Assembly: GCA_027604005.1 (NCBI GenBank)
Contig: JADGJT010000081.1
Coordinates: forward strand, 6,051 to 68,342
Source: Dinochytrium kinnereticum
Taxonomy: Eukaryota > Chytridiomycota > Chytridiomycetes > Chytridiales > Chytridiaceae
DNA: 62,292 nucleotides
Reading direction: 5' to 3'
In this document: piece by piece, positions 21,499 through 32,931 of the stretch
How positions within the stretch are numbered: position 1 is the stretch's first letter
Layout of the letters: every line of letters begins with the position of its first letter
Made by a program: the position numbers and the translations under genes
Notes under the pieces: model-generated
The model's database searches: none
What the model was told of the DNA's origin: nothing
The model's input: only the letters and a program-made list of their open reading frames with translations

Positions 21499-23206
21499 AT
21501 GGCTGATGGGAAGCGAAAACGAAAGAGTGGGGAGGGGGCTATTGCGAGGAGGAAGAAGGCTAGGGGAGGGGAGGTGAAGGGCGATCAAGCGGCGGTAGGG
21601 GGGAAAGCAGTGGTTGGTGTGAAGAATGTGGGTGGTTGCAAGGCTACTTTTTTTTTTTGACATTCCTGACATGCATGGATCATTGTCATCAGCCGCAGAC
21701 GGGGACGACTGGAAAATCTACACCTCAGACCCCAAAGGCAGGCATTCGGAACGAGTCAGCATCGGCTAAAGGTTATCAAAAGTAAGGCTTTTTTATTCTC
21801 ATCACATCTTTCGACTCACACCTTTTATTGTCAAGGACCACCGCATCCACTCCGCAGCAAAAGGAGGGAGAAGCAAAATCAAAGCCTTACCAGGCGAAAT
21901 CGATGCCTGAGTTGGTGACAACAGAGGTCGGGAAAGAAAAGTATGGAGTCCCTTCTTTGTTGGGGTTTGTCTTAACCATTTTGAAAATACTAAGGACCGC
22001 GTCAAGCCCTAAAGCCCCATCCAGCGTTCAAGCGAGAAAGGATGAATTGAGGCTTAAACTCACTCAGGTATTGTCATTGCATGCCAATGAACCTAAAATA
22101 TGAAAGGCACTTCTTAAATCCAAGTCCTACGAAAGCTGCCCGAAAGGCGCGCCGGCCGCTAAACCCGCGAAAGGAAAGGCTGCCGCCCAAAATTCAAACA
22201 TCAAAGCCTCTGCAGCATCAAAAAACTCAAAGGAGAAGGCCGCCTCTTCAGCTTCAGCTTCTACACCTGAGTCATCTGGATTGACGGAGCTTCAGGCGAA
22301 GATGAAGAAGAAGCTTGCGGGTGGGAACTTTCGTTTCATCAATGAAAAGCTTTATACAACACGCAGCGAAGAGTCATTCAAACTATTCACGTCCAGTCCG
22401 TCCCTCTTTGACGTCGTAAGTCATACTCTGACCTCTTCAATTCAAAGTATCTCAACCCAATTCACGTAATGAAAAAGTACCACGAAGGTTTCCGCTCGCA
22501 AGTCGAACTTTGGCCATCCAACCCCGTCGACCTGTTCATCCATGAGCTCAAATCCCGTCCCGCCACAAAATCGCCTCTCGTGATCGCTGACTTAGGATGT
22601 GGAGAAGCCAAACTGGCAGAAGCATTACTGGCATTAAATCCCCCTGATGGACCCGCGAGGTTCACCCCGCATTCGTTTGACCTTGTGGCGCCGAATGAGA
22701 GAGTTGTTGCGTGTGATATAAAGAACGTGCCGTTGAAGAATGGGACGGTGGATGTGGCGATTTTTTGCCTTGCTCTAATGGGGACGAACTTTTTGGACTT
22801 TTTGGGAGAGGCGTGGCGGATTTTGAAGCCAAAGTTAGCTATTGTCTTATATTATTTTTGTTTCTGTTCTGTTTATTTGTGATTTATTGGTTTGTTTGCT
22901 TACGGTCACGTTCCTTTCTTTTGTTTTGTTATAGTGGTGAGCTTAAGATTGCGGAAGTAACCAGCCGGTTCCCTGATGTTCAAGAATTCATTAAGACGTT
23001 GGAGGGAGTAGGATTCAAGCTCAAGTCCAAGGTAAGGCATGAGGCTGAGCATGGTAATAAGGGTGGTGCCTAACCCCATTGTCTAGGATGAGAGCAACAA
23101 GATGTTTATCATGTTCAGCTTCATCAAGCAGTCGGCAAAGAAAGGGAAGGTGAAGGTTGAAAATCCTGAGCAGCTCCTTCAGCCCTGCATCTACAAGAAG
23201 CGCTGA
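21499..23206 (+). CDS. RRP8: Ribosomal RNA-processing protein 8 (25S rRNA m1A methyltransferase)
   Basis: Nucleolar SAM-dependent enzyme that methylates adenine N1 in large-subunit rRNA. ATG at 21499 opens a very basic, presumably nucleolar N-terminus (KRKRKSGEG, ARRKKARG). Several exons later comes the RRP8 signature: KLAGGNFRFINEKLYT, SFKLFTSSPSLFDV, YHEGFRSQVELWPSNPVDLF. The Rossmann core follows: VIADLGCGEAKLAEAL (motif I), HSFDLVAPNERVVACDIKNV, then VDVAIFCLALMGTNFLDFLG and the final LKIAEVTSRFPDVQEF, GVGFKLKSK. Stop TGA at 23204-23206. All catalytic motifs are intact, and the order matches yeast Rrp8 and human NML/RRP8. Confidence 0.95.
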
Positions 23207-23295
23207 GCTTGCAGTAATCGAAATGTTTAATAGAAAAACCGTCTCTGGGAGGAGATCTCCTTTCAAACTGCAAAGTAGGGAAATTGTCAACCAAA

Positions 23296-24381
23296 ATGGC
23301 ACATCGAGTCCCTCGCATTGGTGACAATTCAAAGAACAGGAGCAGCGACATCTTCACCTTTGGCGGACCTCATGGCTTCCAGAACGGTTGGTTTCCCACT
23401 CAGCGCACTCCTTCTGCATCGATGCTATGAAAAACGGATAATGGCTGACATTCATGGATTTTGTACATGCAAGAGGCCGATCGTTACAAGACAAATGTTT
23501 CCGAGGAGGAGCAGATGAGAAGGGAGAAGGATAGGGAGCATCGAAATGAGCGGGTCAGTTTCAGAAGGTATGATATAGATATGGCGTAGATATAACTTTG
23601 GTTTTATCTTCTAAAAATTACCACTCTCTTCTTACTCACCCATTTTGGTCATTCTGCCATTTTATCAAGGCAATGGAAGGCCGACCTCGAAAGTGACCGT
23701 TGGAGCAAGATGGCTGAGGATTTTAACAAAGTTGAGGAACAATGGCAGCGTCGGCATAAAGCTTCAAGAATCGGGAAAAACAGGTTAGCCTTTTTCTTTA
23801 TTACTTATAAAAGGCCATCTAAACGTTGCCTTCTCAAACAAAAAAAAAGCGTCTCTTACAACCCGATTACGCTTGAGTACCATGAATCCGATGGAGGCAA
23901 AAAACTGGCTGAGGAGGACGCCAAATCACTTGTAGGGATTTTGACATCTTCTAAAACTAACTATCCATACTCTCAGTACCGCACTGCCATGCGCTCTGCC
24001 CATCTCTACCTGAAAAACAATACCTTCAACCCAATGCGATGTCAAGATATCCCCCGTAGACTTGTAGCCGATCTCTCCCCTCACATCAAAACCCTTCCTC
24101 CCATCACAGACCAAGCTTCCGAAGCAGCGGAGAGAAAGGCGTCGTCCGCAGAGAATCCAAACGTCACGCTAGATATACCAAGACAACTGATTGCGGTCGC
24201 TGCACATTCTGCGGCGCTGGTGAAGGGTAGAATGGGGAATGGCGCGGATGATGTGCTTTTGATGGGGAAGGGGACGCCAAGGAGGGGTACGGCTGTAGGG
24301 AAGGAGGGAAGAGAGGGAAGATTTATTTCTGTGGAGGTTGAGGGGGAGGGGAAGGATCATAACTGGTCACGGCATTTTTGA
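23296..24381 (+). CDS. Conserved protein of unknown function
   Basis: Starts at ATG 23296 (MAHRVPRIGDNSKNR), 89 bp after the RRP8 stop, and ends at TGA 24379-24381. Five exons read in phase. Exon 2 is highly charged (EEEQMRREKDREHRNER). Exon 3 is WKADLESDRWSKMAEDFNKV followed by EEQWQRRHKASR. The next has SYNPITLEYHESDGGKKLAE, and then, after a 45-nt in-frame intron (23932-23976), YRTAMRSAHLYLKNNTFNPM. The YNPITLEY...LYLKNNTFNP layout resembles small cilia/flagella-associated proteins as I remember them, but I cannot name a family. No membrane segment or signal peptide. The C-terminus is basic and low complexity. Confidence 0.6.
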
Positions 24382-24543
24382 GGGCTGTTGTTTCTGGATA
24401 AATTCGATAATTAGTGACAGGCTGACATGGAAGACTAACGTCGTTCGCAAGCGCGGATAGATGTCATAACAGTTAGACAGGGCTGGGATTAAATCAATAG
24501 AATGGTTATATTAAAATCAATATCAATTAAGATGTCCATAATC

Positions 24544-26955
24544 TCATAGCATATCCTCAGAAAAAACTTCCGTCTCAACGTCCGCATCCTCCCACGTAAT
24601 TTCACTCCCGTCATCATCCGACTCCTCCCCCTCCTCGCCTAATCCGCCATATCCCTCTGTGCAGTTATGATAATCTGTAACCTCATCATTATTCTGAATC
24701 GTATGGTCCTCAGACAATTCCATAACGTGATGAAAGTGCCTCTTTAAAGTTGTAAGCTTGGGTTCTAATGTTGACCATGCGAACGGATCGTCGTTTACGA
24801 CTTTAGATGGTTCATTGCGTGGGGGCGAGTTTGAGGAGCTCAGATCGTAGTCCGCGAAATCCATCAAAGTGATCTCGTTTTCCATGCCTTCCCCTTTGGT
24901 TGCGACAATGATGATGCGGTCGGATACTTGAACACTGATGATAGGGCCTCTTTTTAACTCGAATTCATGGGAAATGGTTCCAGAAGGTATATTCCAAGCT
25001 GTTTTTTACATATTTTTTTTTGTTACAATGGAGATGTTAGACTAGAGTTAGTTTAATTCAATCTATACTTTTAACATTCTCGTCCCATCCACCCGTCACA
25101 AGCCATGAATCGTAGCAGTCCATCGCTCGTATTCTTCCGTGACCACTCTCGATGGTTCGAACACAGGATCCTGAGATCGAGTCCCATTCTATACGAAAAT
25201 AAGAAGATACAAATAAATAAGGCTGAGTAAGCCAAACTTTTCCATAGAGAAGAAGAAATTACGTTTGATCTTCCCATCCAACGATCCACTAAAAACATAC
25301 TGTCCACCAATACACAGGCACGTCACAGAATCAGAATGCCCTTGAAGCGTATGCTTACACAACCCAGACCTCGTATCCCATATCTAACAAAATGCTGTCA
25401 ATAGCTAGAAGAATTACTCCAAAAAACCAATGAGGGCCGATCTTAGTCACCTTGACAGACCAATCCAACGACCCCGTAACAAACCTAGACCCATCCCCAA
25501 AAGTTTTTACACAATAAATATCTTTTGAATGTGCGATCCAACTCGTCTTTAACTTCAATAATGTCTTTGTAGATGAGTCTGTTTCTTCGTCTATTGCTGC
25601 TTCGCATTTTTTGCTCTCTGAACATTTGCTCATTAAAAAACGTGGCTGCTGGGCTTCGGTAGCTGGCTCTGGGCGGTAAGGAGCGCGGAGGTTCGATGGG
25701 TCTCTGAAGGATGAGCTATTAAAGAAATTGGAGATACTTAGAATATTTTTTTTGAAGAGAAAGCTTCTATACATTGACCGGATGTTTGGTGACGAGGTTG
25801 TAAACGAATCACTGTTTTTCTTGAGCGGGTTGAAGGTGAATTTTCCTTGCCTTTCACTCCGAGATGATTTCAGGTCACGGTCAACACAATCCACATCTCT
25901 TTTTCCAAATCCAAACCCCTGCGAAAACGGATTCTTCCTCCATTTTTCGGAGGTCCTCGAGGTATCTTTCTTCCTCCCCACATTCGACAAACTGACCTGC
26001 TTGAACAAGGACGAAGGACGACGGTCCTTAAATAAGGATTTCTGAGAAATTTCAGAGAAGAGAAAGTATGCTTCTCGGTATGTCAATGGCCTGTATCTTT
26101 CCCTTTTCGTTGACTTTTTTCCGCTTTCTAAGTCGGGAATCTCGGGCGAAGAAATCTCAAATATCTTAACAACCCCGTCAAACCCCGTACTCACAACCAT
26201 CCCACTTTCCTTCCCATGCAGCCAGGGAGCATCTATTACCATCACCCCCGAAACACCCCCATTGTGAGCGTTTTGAACTTGAGCAAGTCGAGTCCCCGTG
26301 AACGTGTTCCAAAGCATGATGGTCCCTGAACTGTCTCCGGTAGCGAGAAACTGACAAACCGCTGAAGAGGTAGAACAGAAATCAAGACAGAGAATGGAGG
26401 TGAGGTGTTCCGGGGAGAAATTGATAGAGGGTCGTTTTTTGTTGATACGTTCTTGGTTTGTGTAGGATTGGGAAAGTTGGTGGGGGTCAAAGTTGAGAAG
26501 AAGTTTATGACGCCTTGATCCCACGATGACTTTATCGGCGTCAAACTTAACGCTGTTAAACAATAAGTAAAAGCCCACCTGCCAATCTTCTTCCAACCAA
26601 CTTACCAAGTAACCGAGTCCCTCACATCCAGCACCTCCACAAAACTAGTCTTGCACCTCCCCGACGCCCAATTCCGCCTCACCATGACAGAATCTCTCCA
26701 AACCTCTTTCCAAAGATTCTTAAATGCGCCCTCACACCTCTCAGACAGATGGGTAAGCTGCATCTCTGACACCACCGAAAGCTTTTCGATCTCACAGAGA
26801 CGATGCCAGAGCTGGGGTTGGGAGGCCAAGAGTTGGAATGATCGGCTGACTTGAGTGAGGGTGAGGAGGTCGCGGGCTGTGAGGAAGGTGAGGATGAGGG
26901 TCGTGATAGGAGTGGGGAGGGTGGCCCATGTTGGGGTGGTGCTTTGAGAATCCAT
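24544..26955 (-). CDS. F-box / WD40-repeat protein (FBXW/Met30-Cdc4 style)
   Basis: Likely substrate receptor of an SCF ubiquitin ligase. ATG 26953-26955; exon 1 encodes the F-box (ATLPTPITTLILTFLTARDL, LTLTQVSRSFQLLASQPQLW). WD-like units follow: LATGDSSGTIMLWNTFTG, VVSTGFDGVVKIFE, DGSRFVTGSLDWSVKV, then across short introns IWDTRSGLCKHTLQGHSDSV, YVFSGSLDGKIK, DSWLVTGGWDE. A long Ser/Lys-rich insert between blades corresponds to about 25700-26100. The C-terminus is acidic and ends EVFSEDML; stop TGA 24544-24546. The propeller is shorter or more degenerate than in Cdc4, so blade count is uncertain. Confidence 0.82.
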
Positions 26956-27156
26956 TTTTGCCTTGTCAGAATTTGTTATGATTTTTTTTGCTACCAGTTG
27001 AGAAGCTATGTTACTTTGGTCAGTCCCAGACGACCTTACTTTATGCAGACCTCACTTGGTTGGGATGATATTGTGAGTATCTGTCAACTTATGATTCGCG
27101 AAAGAACTCAACAAAAAAGGAGTTCAAAATGGGTAAAGCACCGATTAAACATGAAT

Positions 27157-30100
27157 TTATTCTTTTCTGAGCGCATCTCTCAGCTTGGACTTCAATTCCT
27201 TATTTAAGGCTCGGTAATACGTTAAATCGTTCTGGATATTCGAAAAATCACTGTAAAGCCGTAAGTAATCACTCTGCATTAAAGCTAAATACTTCTCCGT
27301 CTGGCATCCAATATCCTCAATCTGTTTAATATAGGATTGGCTCCTTTCATTCTCACAAACCCTCTAAAAACATTATTGGTAGGTATTAAAAATTGATGCA
27401 AACCTTCTCAAACTCGGCAATCTGGCCCTCATGAACTTTTGAAAGTCCTCGGCACTTTTTTTCTAAAAGTGTATTTGTTTCTTGTAACTTGACGATTTCC
27501 TCTTCCCTAGAGTTGTCGATTTGTTTTAAGGATGAGATTTCGCGCAAACATTCTAATAAAATAAGGCATCCAGATGGCCCTTCTTGCTGAGGATATGTTA
27601 GGCATACGGCTGGATAAAGATTCTTACAAAACGCTTGAGTACGTCTAACGCGTAATGATCATGCTTGAACTCTTCAAAAGCCGGGGAAAGGAGCGAGTTC
27701 AAATCTTTTAAGGGGTCAGCTTTGTTGTTTATAAATATCCCCCCCAAAAAAGGAAAAAATAAGCATGTGCTATACCTTCCGTCATATTTTTTGATATCTT
27801 TCGTCGATGTCGTCGGTATGGAACCAACGTCTTCACTATTTTAGGCAATTTACAAGGTAAAAAAGATACATACCTTTAGGCTATCATCTTCCGCAGACTT
27901 CGCAATCAAATCTTGAGGCGGACTTCAAGTCAAAGCAATCAGAGAGAATATATTAAATGAAGTATGTACCTGTAAGTCGGTCGCAACACTAACGTTTTAA
28001 CAATGGCATCCGAAAGTGCTCCACCCAAGTGAGGCATAGGTGAAGTCATCTTTCCGGTCTCGAGAACATCATCCACGTATTTCTTTTTCAATTCTAGATC
28101 CTCTAGTAGATTGCTGATTGCTCGATATCGATCGTAGAATGGTAGAGTTTGGGTCTCGGCTTCTCTAAATTTGAACACGGAGTTAGGGTATGAGTTGATG
28201 AGCGGGACAATTACGTAGTCAACTTTGGGGGCTGTTCGGTGACGTATTCAGCCCTTTTGTATAGTTCATTTCGTTAAAAAGTTGAATCAAAAAAAGTCAA
28301 TTTGCTCACTTTTTAAGACTTTTTTCCAAATCCTTATGTTCATTAGCTTCGGCTAATTGTAGTTTGGTTCAATACATCACATAAATGCTTCAATCAACTT
28401 ACTGTTTTCTAGAGCTTTGTGTACAGAAATCTATGAGAAAATAAATATCAGATGTGATCTCTAATGATAAAGCCGCATTACATTTTCTAGCTCCTCAATT
28501 TTGAGCTGCAACTTCTTGTTCTCTCTTGAAACTTTTTTCAACATCTTCAAAGCATCTACAAAATTAGCACCACAACCACGAAAACAAACATCACTTACTT
28601 GTACCCCGTATAGTCCGAATCTTAAGCTCCTCCATAAGGTACGAATTATGTTCATCAGGCGAATTTCCATTCGCACTCTCATCTCTCTCTTTTGCCGGAG
28701 CAGTGAATTGGGCCTGACTTTGGGCCTCGTATGAATTCAGTTTTCGTTCCAACTCTTCAATTTTTTCTCGTAAGCTTAGAATCAATGTGGCCTTAACGCT
28801 ATTTTAGACTTGCGAATTAGGGGATTTCACGAACAGATTCACTGAATGCTTGAGCGACTGGTTTGTTTTGAATTTTTCTCGCACGCTCGGCATATCTTTT
28901 AAATGTAAGCCATTATATAGGTTATTAAGGTACTTGAGCGTATTCAGAGTTTCCTCAAAATCTTCTTCTAAAGAGCTGGAAAAAGCTGTTAAGGATACAA
29001 GCGACTCAGCCAACTTGCCTCACGCATGCAACCATTAAGGTCTTTGCATTTCCTCCCAAAGAATCTTGCAAAAATCTGCAGACTTAGGGTGCAAATAGGA
29101 TACACATTACCTTGTAAGTTTCGAATCTCTATAAGGAACAAATCCAGAAACCTCACGAGTAGCAGTCCCAGTAGCATCTGCAGCAGACCCCAAAGCCCCA
29201 ATGACATTACTTAATGCCAGTAGACCGCAATTGATTTTAACTGACTCCTTAAGCCGAATGCCCTCGGCACCAGTTCTTTTCAATCTTTCCGATCCTTGAA
29301 AATGAGGTGAGCCCAAGACAGAACTTTCCAATGATATATTTGTCTAATTACCAGCCAGATCAACCAGATGCAATTTTGAGACTTTGCATTTCCAATCAGC
29401 GTCCCAGACGTGATTTTCGCCCAATGGATCGTTCACGTCAACTCTTTGAGAAAGTATTATGGTAAATATTGCGTGACTTCTGGATGAAAGGCTGTGCATG
29501 TTATTATCGCCCGTTGTTCGCTCGATTCCTCCTTTTTCGAGGCATCTTTTATTCGCGAGTAAGCTTATAAAGCCAAAAAAGAGAGTACCTTGTAATATCC
29601 TCTGCTGTATTAATAGCTTCAGAATGAACACCGGTGAGAGTCAACTGTCCTGTCTTGTCTTCTCTAACGGCAATAGACTTTGGATCCGATTCTGGATTTA
29701 GAAGATCCCGAAACTGAGGTGTATGATGAGCACTAGGGAGATCTCATCAGGTGCGATTAAAAGGTACCTGCTCTTGGTATATTTCTACAAAATGACATTT
29801 GAGCTGCAATTTTAAGCTCGGGGAAGCTTTGTGTTTTGCCTTGAAAACAAAGTAAATATAGCTCCACTAACATTCAAAAACCTCAACAAGAGACACAATC
29901 TCATTTGCTGCTCGTGGAATGATTCCTACGCTCTCCTTCGGTATACTTCCCTCGAAATTGCTTCCCATAGTGTAAGTCTATAGTAATAAGTTATTGATGA
30001 GATACAGATAAGAACCTTGCCAGACGATGTTTGGCCGCTAATGTAATATGTTAATATCAGGCAGAAATACAGGATTTACTTACTAAGCCAATATGGTAAC

Positions 30101-30430
30101 GTTTGTCCCATCCACAAACTCTTTTATGAGATCTGAGCAACGCTCGTTGTAGATGTCCTCCTTTCGCATACCTGTCACATTCTGAAGTTTCCTCAAAGAA
30201 ATACCTGACATGTTCCAGGCCTAATAACTCCATCATAGAAAAAAGATCTTTTTGCAGCTGAGATTTTTAGCATGTCTGATATCGCAAACAAGAATACATT
30301 CCGCTGCCTCCTTCTGAATGATAATGGAATTGTCATGGCACCGAAGGCATGTCCTCCTCAAATCCGGCTCAACACCTTTAACAGACGGTACGGGAGGTTT
30401 TACCCTCAGAACTACTTGAACAGCAGACAT
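27157..30430 (-). CDS. Kinesin-4-like motor protein
   Basis: Plus-end microtubule motor with an N-terminal motor domain. ATG 30428-30430 ([19 protein letters not shown]). The nucleotide-binding P-loop is intact, [17 protein letters not shown], rebuilt across an intron near 30040-30060. Switch I is [16 protein letters not shown], switch [20 protein letters not shown] followed by [20 protein letters not shown], then [11 protein letters not shown] and [13 protein letters not shown]. The RLKRTGAEG...GLLALSNVI wording is characteristic of kinesin-4 (KIF4/21/27). A 38-nt intron at 28896-28933 restores [20 protein letters not shown], the end of the motor. The tail is coiled coil ([28 protein letters not shown]) to stop TAA 27157-27159. 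Exon number is high and some tail joins are uncertain. Confidence 0.88.
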
Positions 30431-30527
30431 AATATACGCCTGACCCTTTCAGAGCGGTAGTTCGTCACCGCCGATAAGTTGCTGGGTTGAAGTCAGAGGT
30501 TGCTATTCTGACAATTTCAACTGAGAA

Positions 30528-32026
30528 ATGTCCGACTTGTCGTACAAAGCTAATGAAAGGCGGATCTGCTCTCTGCTTGAAAGCTTCTTCACACCATGCA
30601 ACCTTCGAATAGACTTATCGCTGCAGACAGCGATAGCAGAAGATCCCCAAGGATGTAAGTTTTTCAGCTATTATTAAGCTCACTTTGTTCAAGGGGTGCC
30701 GATTGAGCTTTTTGCAAGCAGCTATCGGATGGGAGATTTGGCCTTTGATGAGGCTGTGGTTGCGAAAGCTGTTCGCCAGAATTCGACAACCTTGGAGGTT
30801 TAGCCTCTTCTACTGTATTTAATTGATATTTCTAGGTGACGGAAGAGGGTGATTGTGTTCGACCTAGAGAAAAGCCAATCCCCATCAACCTGGATCCGAA
30901 GAGAACGCTGTATCTTGTAAGGAAGCAAATATGATATTCTACTTTCATCTATTTAACGCCTTTAATAGGAAGATTTGCCATTGCATTCGACTACGGAGAG
31001 TGTCAAAAGACTATTTTCCGAAATCGCACCCATCAAAGAGATTATATTCCCAGCACCCTTGTTGAACGGGGAGATGTTCATGGTCACGAAAAAATACTCA
31101 GTTTACGCCTTTGTAGTGTGTCAAAAGGAAAAATACTGCCTTAATATTCTTCGGCATGTCCGGCAACTGCGGAATGCCCCTAATGTCTCCAATATGACTG
31201 TTCCCCAAGAGATGGAGAGGATTCGTGGATTGGCATTGTACTATTTTCTCGAATGAGAGCGTGACTAAATGTGGATAGTAATGAATGGGAAGCGCGGACT
31301 AAAGCATATGCGCAAATGCTAATAACTCGCCGCGATCAACTTAAGGCTGTAATGGAAACAGGAACTGAGACTGAACCTAAATTGACCTATCAAAAAGGAG
31401 TGGTATGCAAATTCAAAAATGTACATCCTAAAACGAATGCTAAAGTTTTAAAGGTACGGTCGGCATTCTTTTTCTGTCTTTTTTAATCCGCTTTCTTCTT
31501 CTAATCATTTAGCAAATATTTGAGCTTGTTGCTCCAGTCAGTTTTGTGGATTACCAAATGGGGGAGACCGAGGTAAGTCATCCGGCATCGATGGGCCCTC
31601 ACAACCTTAGGGATTCATAAGATTCAAAAGCGATCATGGAGCCGCTCTTAGTTGCACTTTCTTTCAAAAAGAGCCGATTATACAAAGGCATAAAGATGAT
31701 GGCGGCAGTTTACTCTCTAAAGGATCAAAAAAGCGCAAGGCGTCACATCTTGTTGCTTCCTATCAGGATGATCACCGCGGCTCTGAGTCAAGTATTCACC
31801 TTGTACGCTTGTTTGGTAAGCTTAAATATGAAACACAGCATTTAATAATACGATTGCTGTGTGTTTTTTCTTTTCAGGACTGGAAGAAAAGCTTTATTGG
31901 GAACATGTGAAAGAATTACAAAAAACAAAGTTTGAAAGGCAATCCCAGTCAATTACAAAACGCCGAGTGGAGCCTCCCTCCATCCCAGAAAAGCATGCGC
32001 ATCTTATATTTGATGAAGAGCAATAA
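30528..32026 (+). CDS. La-related protein, LARP7/Pof8 type (La motif, RRM, C-terminal xRRM)
   Basis: RNA-binding protein of the LARP7 group, which protects and assembles a specific Pol III or telomerase RNA. ATG 30528. The La motif reads CSLLESFFTPCNLRIDLSLQ then WVPIELFASSYRMGDLAF, followed by VAKAVRQNSTTLEV. RRM1 begins TLYLEDLPLHSTTESVKRLF and continues SEIAPIKEIIF. The last third has VCKFKNVHPKTNAKVLK, FELVAPVSFVDYQMGETE and HGAALS, matching the xRRM of LARP7 and S. pombe Pof8. The protein ends HAHLIFDEEQ at TAA 32024-32026. The La motif is divergent in its first helix. Whether the partner is telomerase RNA or another RNA cannot be told from sequence. Confidence 0.75.
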
Positions 32027-32129
32027 AAGCTTGTGATGTATTTATTTATCAACCTTCTTCTTGATCATAAAAGAGCTTCTCTAGCCCATATGAAATCCTT
32101 CAATTCTAAAAAAAATATTTTTCAAAAAG

Positions 32130-32882
32130 ATGGATTATGGAGATGAGCAAGCAAACGAGTTGGAAGCTCTGAAGTCGATATTCTTTGAAGAATTTGAAGA
32201 GATAGATGCCGGGCCTCCAGCCAAGTTCCAGTTGCTAGTCAAGCCTGAAGAATCAGCACTTCCCCTCTCCGAATCGGACGCCAAATACAACCTCATCGTC
32301 ACCTACACTACCAACTACCCCGATGAAAAGCCCATATTCGAGATCGAAGACCCAGTCATGCTGAGCGAATTGGAAGTCGGAACGCTGCTGGACCAATTGA
32401 ATACTGCTGCGGATGAACAGTTGGGGATGGCCATGATCTTTGGAGTCCATTCGGCGGCTAAAGAATTCCTGGAAGAACTTCTTCGAGTCCGATCAGCTCG
32501 GAAGGAGCAAGAGGAAGAAGAGAAGAGAATAAGGGAAGAAGAAGAAGAGAGGGCACGCTATGCCGGGACCAAAGTCACACCGGATTCATTCAGAGAATGG
32601 AAAGAAGGATTCCTTAGAGACATGCAGGAGGCAGAAAAGCTAGCGCTTGCGCAAGCGTCTGGAAAAACCACCCGCTCTGCTGATACTAGCAAGGGAAAGT
32701 TCACTGGAAGGCAACTCTTTGAGAAGGATAAGTCATTGGCGAAATCGGACGTAGGACTCCTCCAAGAAGGCGATGTTACAGTGGATGTGGACCAAGAATT
32801 GTTTTCTGGCGAGTTCGATGGATTGGAGGATGATGAGGAGGAGAATGCTGTTCTCGCGGGTTTCAGGGATGATGATGATTAA
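32130..32882 (+). CDS. GIR2: RWD-domain protein RWDD1 / Gir2, 250 aa
   Basis: Cytosolic RWD protein that in yeast binds Gcn1 and the Rbg2/DRG GTPase and modulates the amino-acid-starvation response. Single exon. The RWD domain spans residues 1-115: NELEALKSIFFEEFEEID at the start, NLIVTYTTNYPDEKPIFEIE in the middle with the RWD YP motif. A charged helix follows (RKEQEEEEKRIREEEEERAR), then TPDSFREWKEGFLRDM and TGRQLFEKDKSL, which are the DRG-binding family hallmarks. The tail is acidic and ends FRDDDD. Length agrees with the family (~240-265 aa). Confidence 0.93.
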   Translation: MDYGDEQANELEALKSIFFEEFEEIDAGPPAKFQLLVKPEESALPLSESDAKYNLIVTYTTNYPDEKPIFEIEDPVMLSELEVGTLLDQLNTAADEQLGMAMIFGVHSAAKEFLEELLRVRSARKEQEEEEKRIREEEEERARYAGTKVTPDSFREWKEGFLRDMQEAEKLALAQASGKTTRSADTSKGKFTGRQLFEKDKSLAKSDVGLLQEGDVTVDVDQELFSGEFDGLEDDEEENAVLAGFRDDDD

Positions 32883-32931
32883 AAAAACTACTGTACATTG
32901 CATGTTCGTTCGCGAAAAGGGTATATTATTT

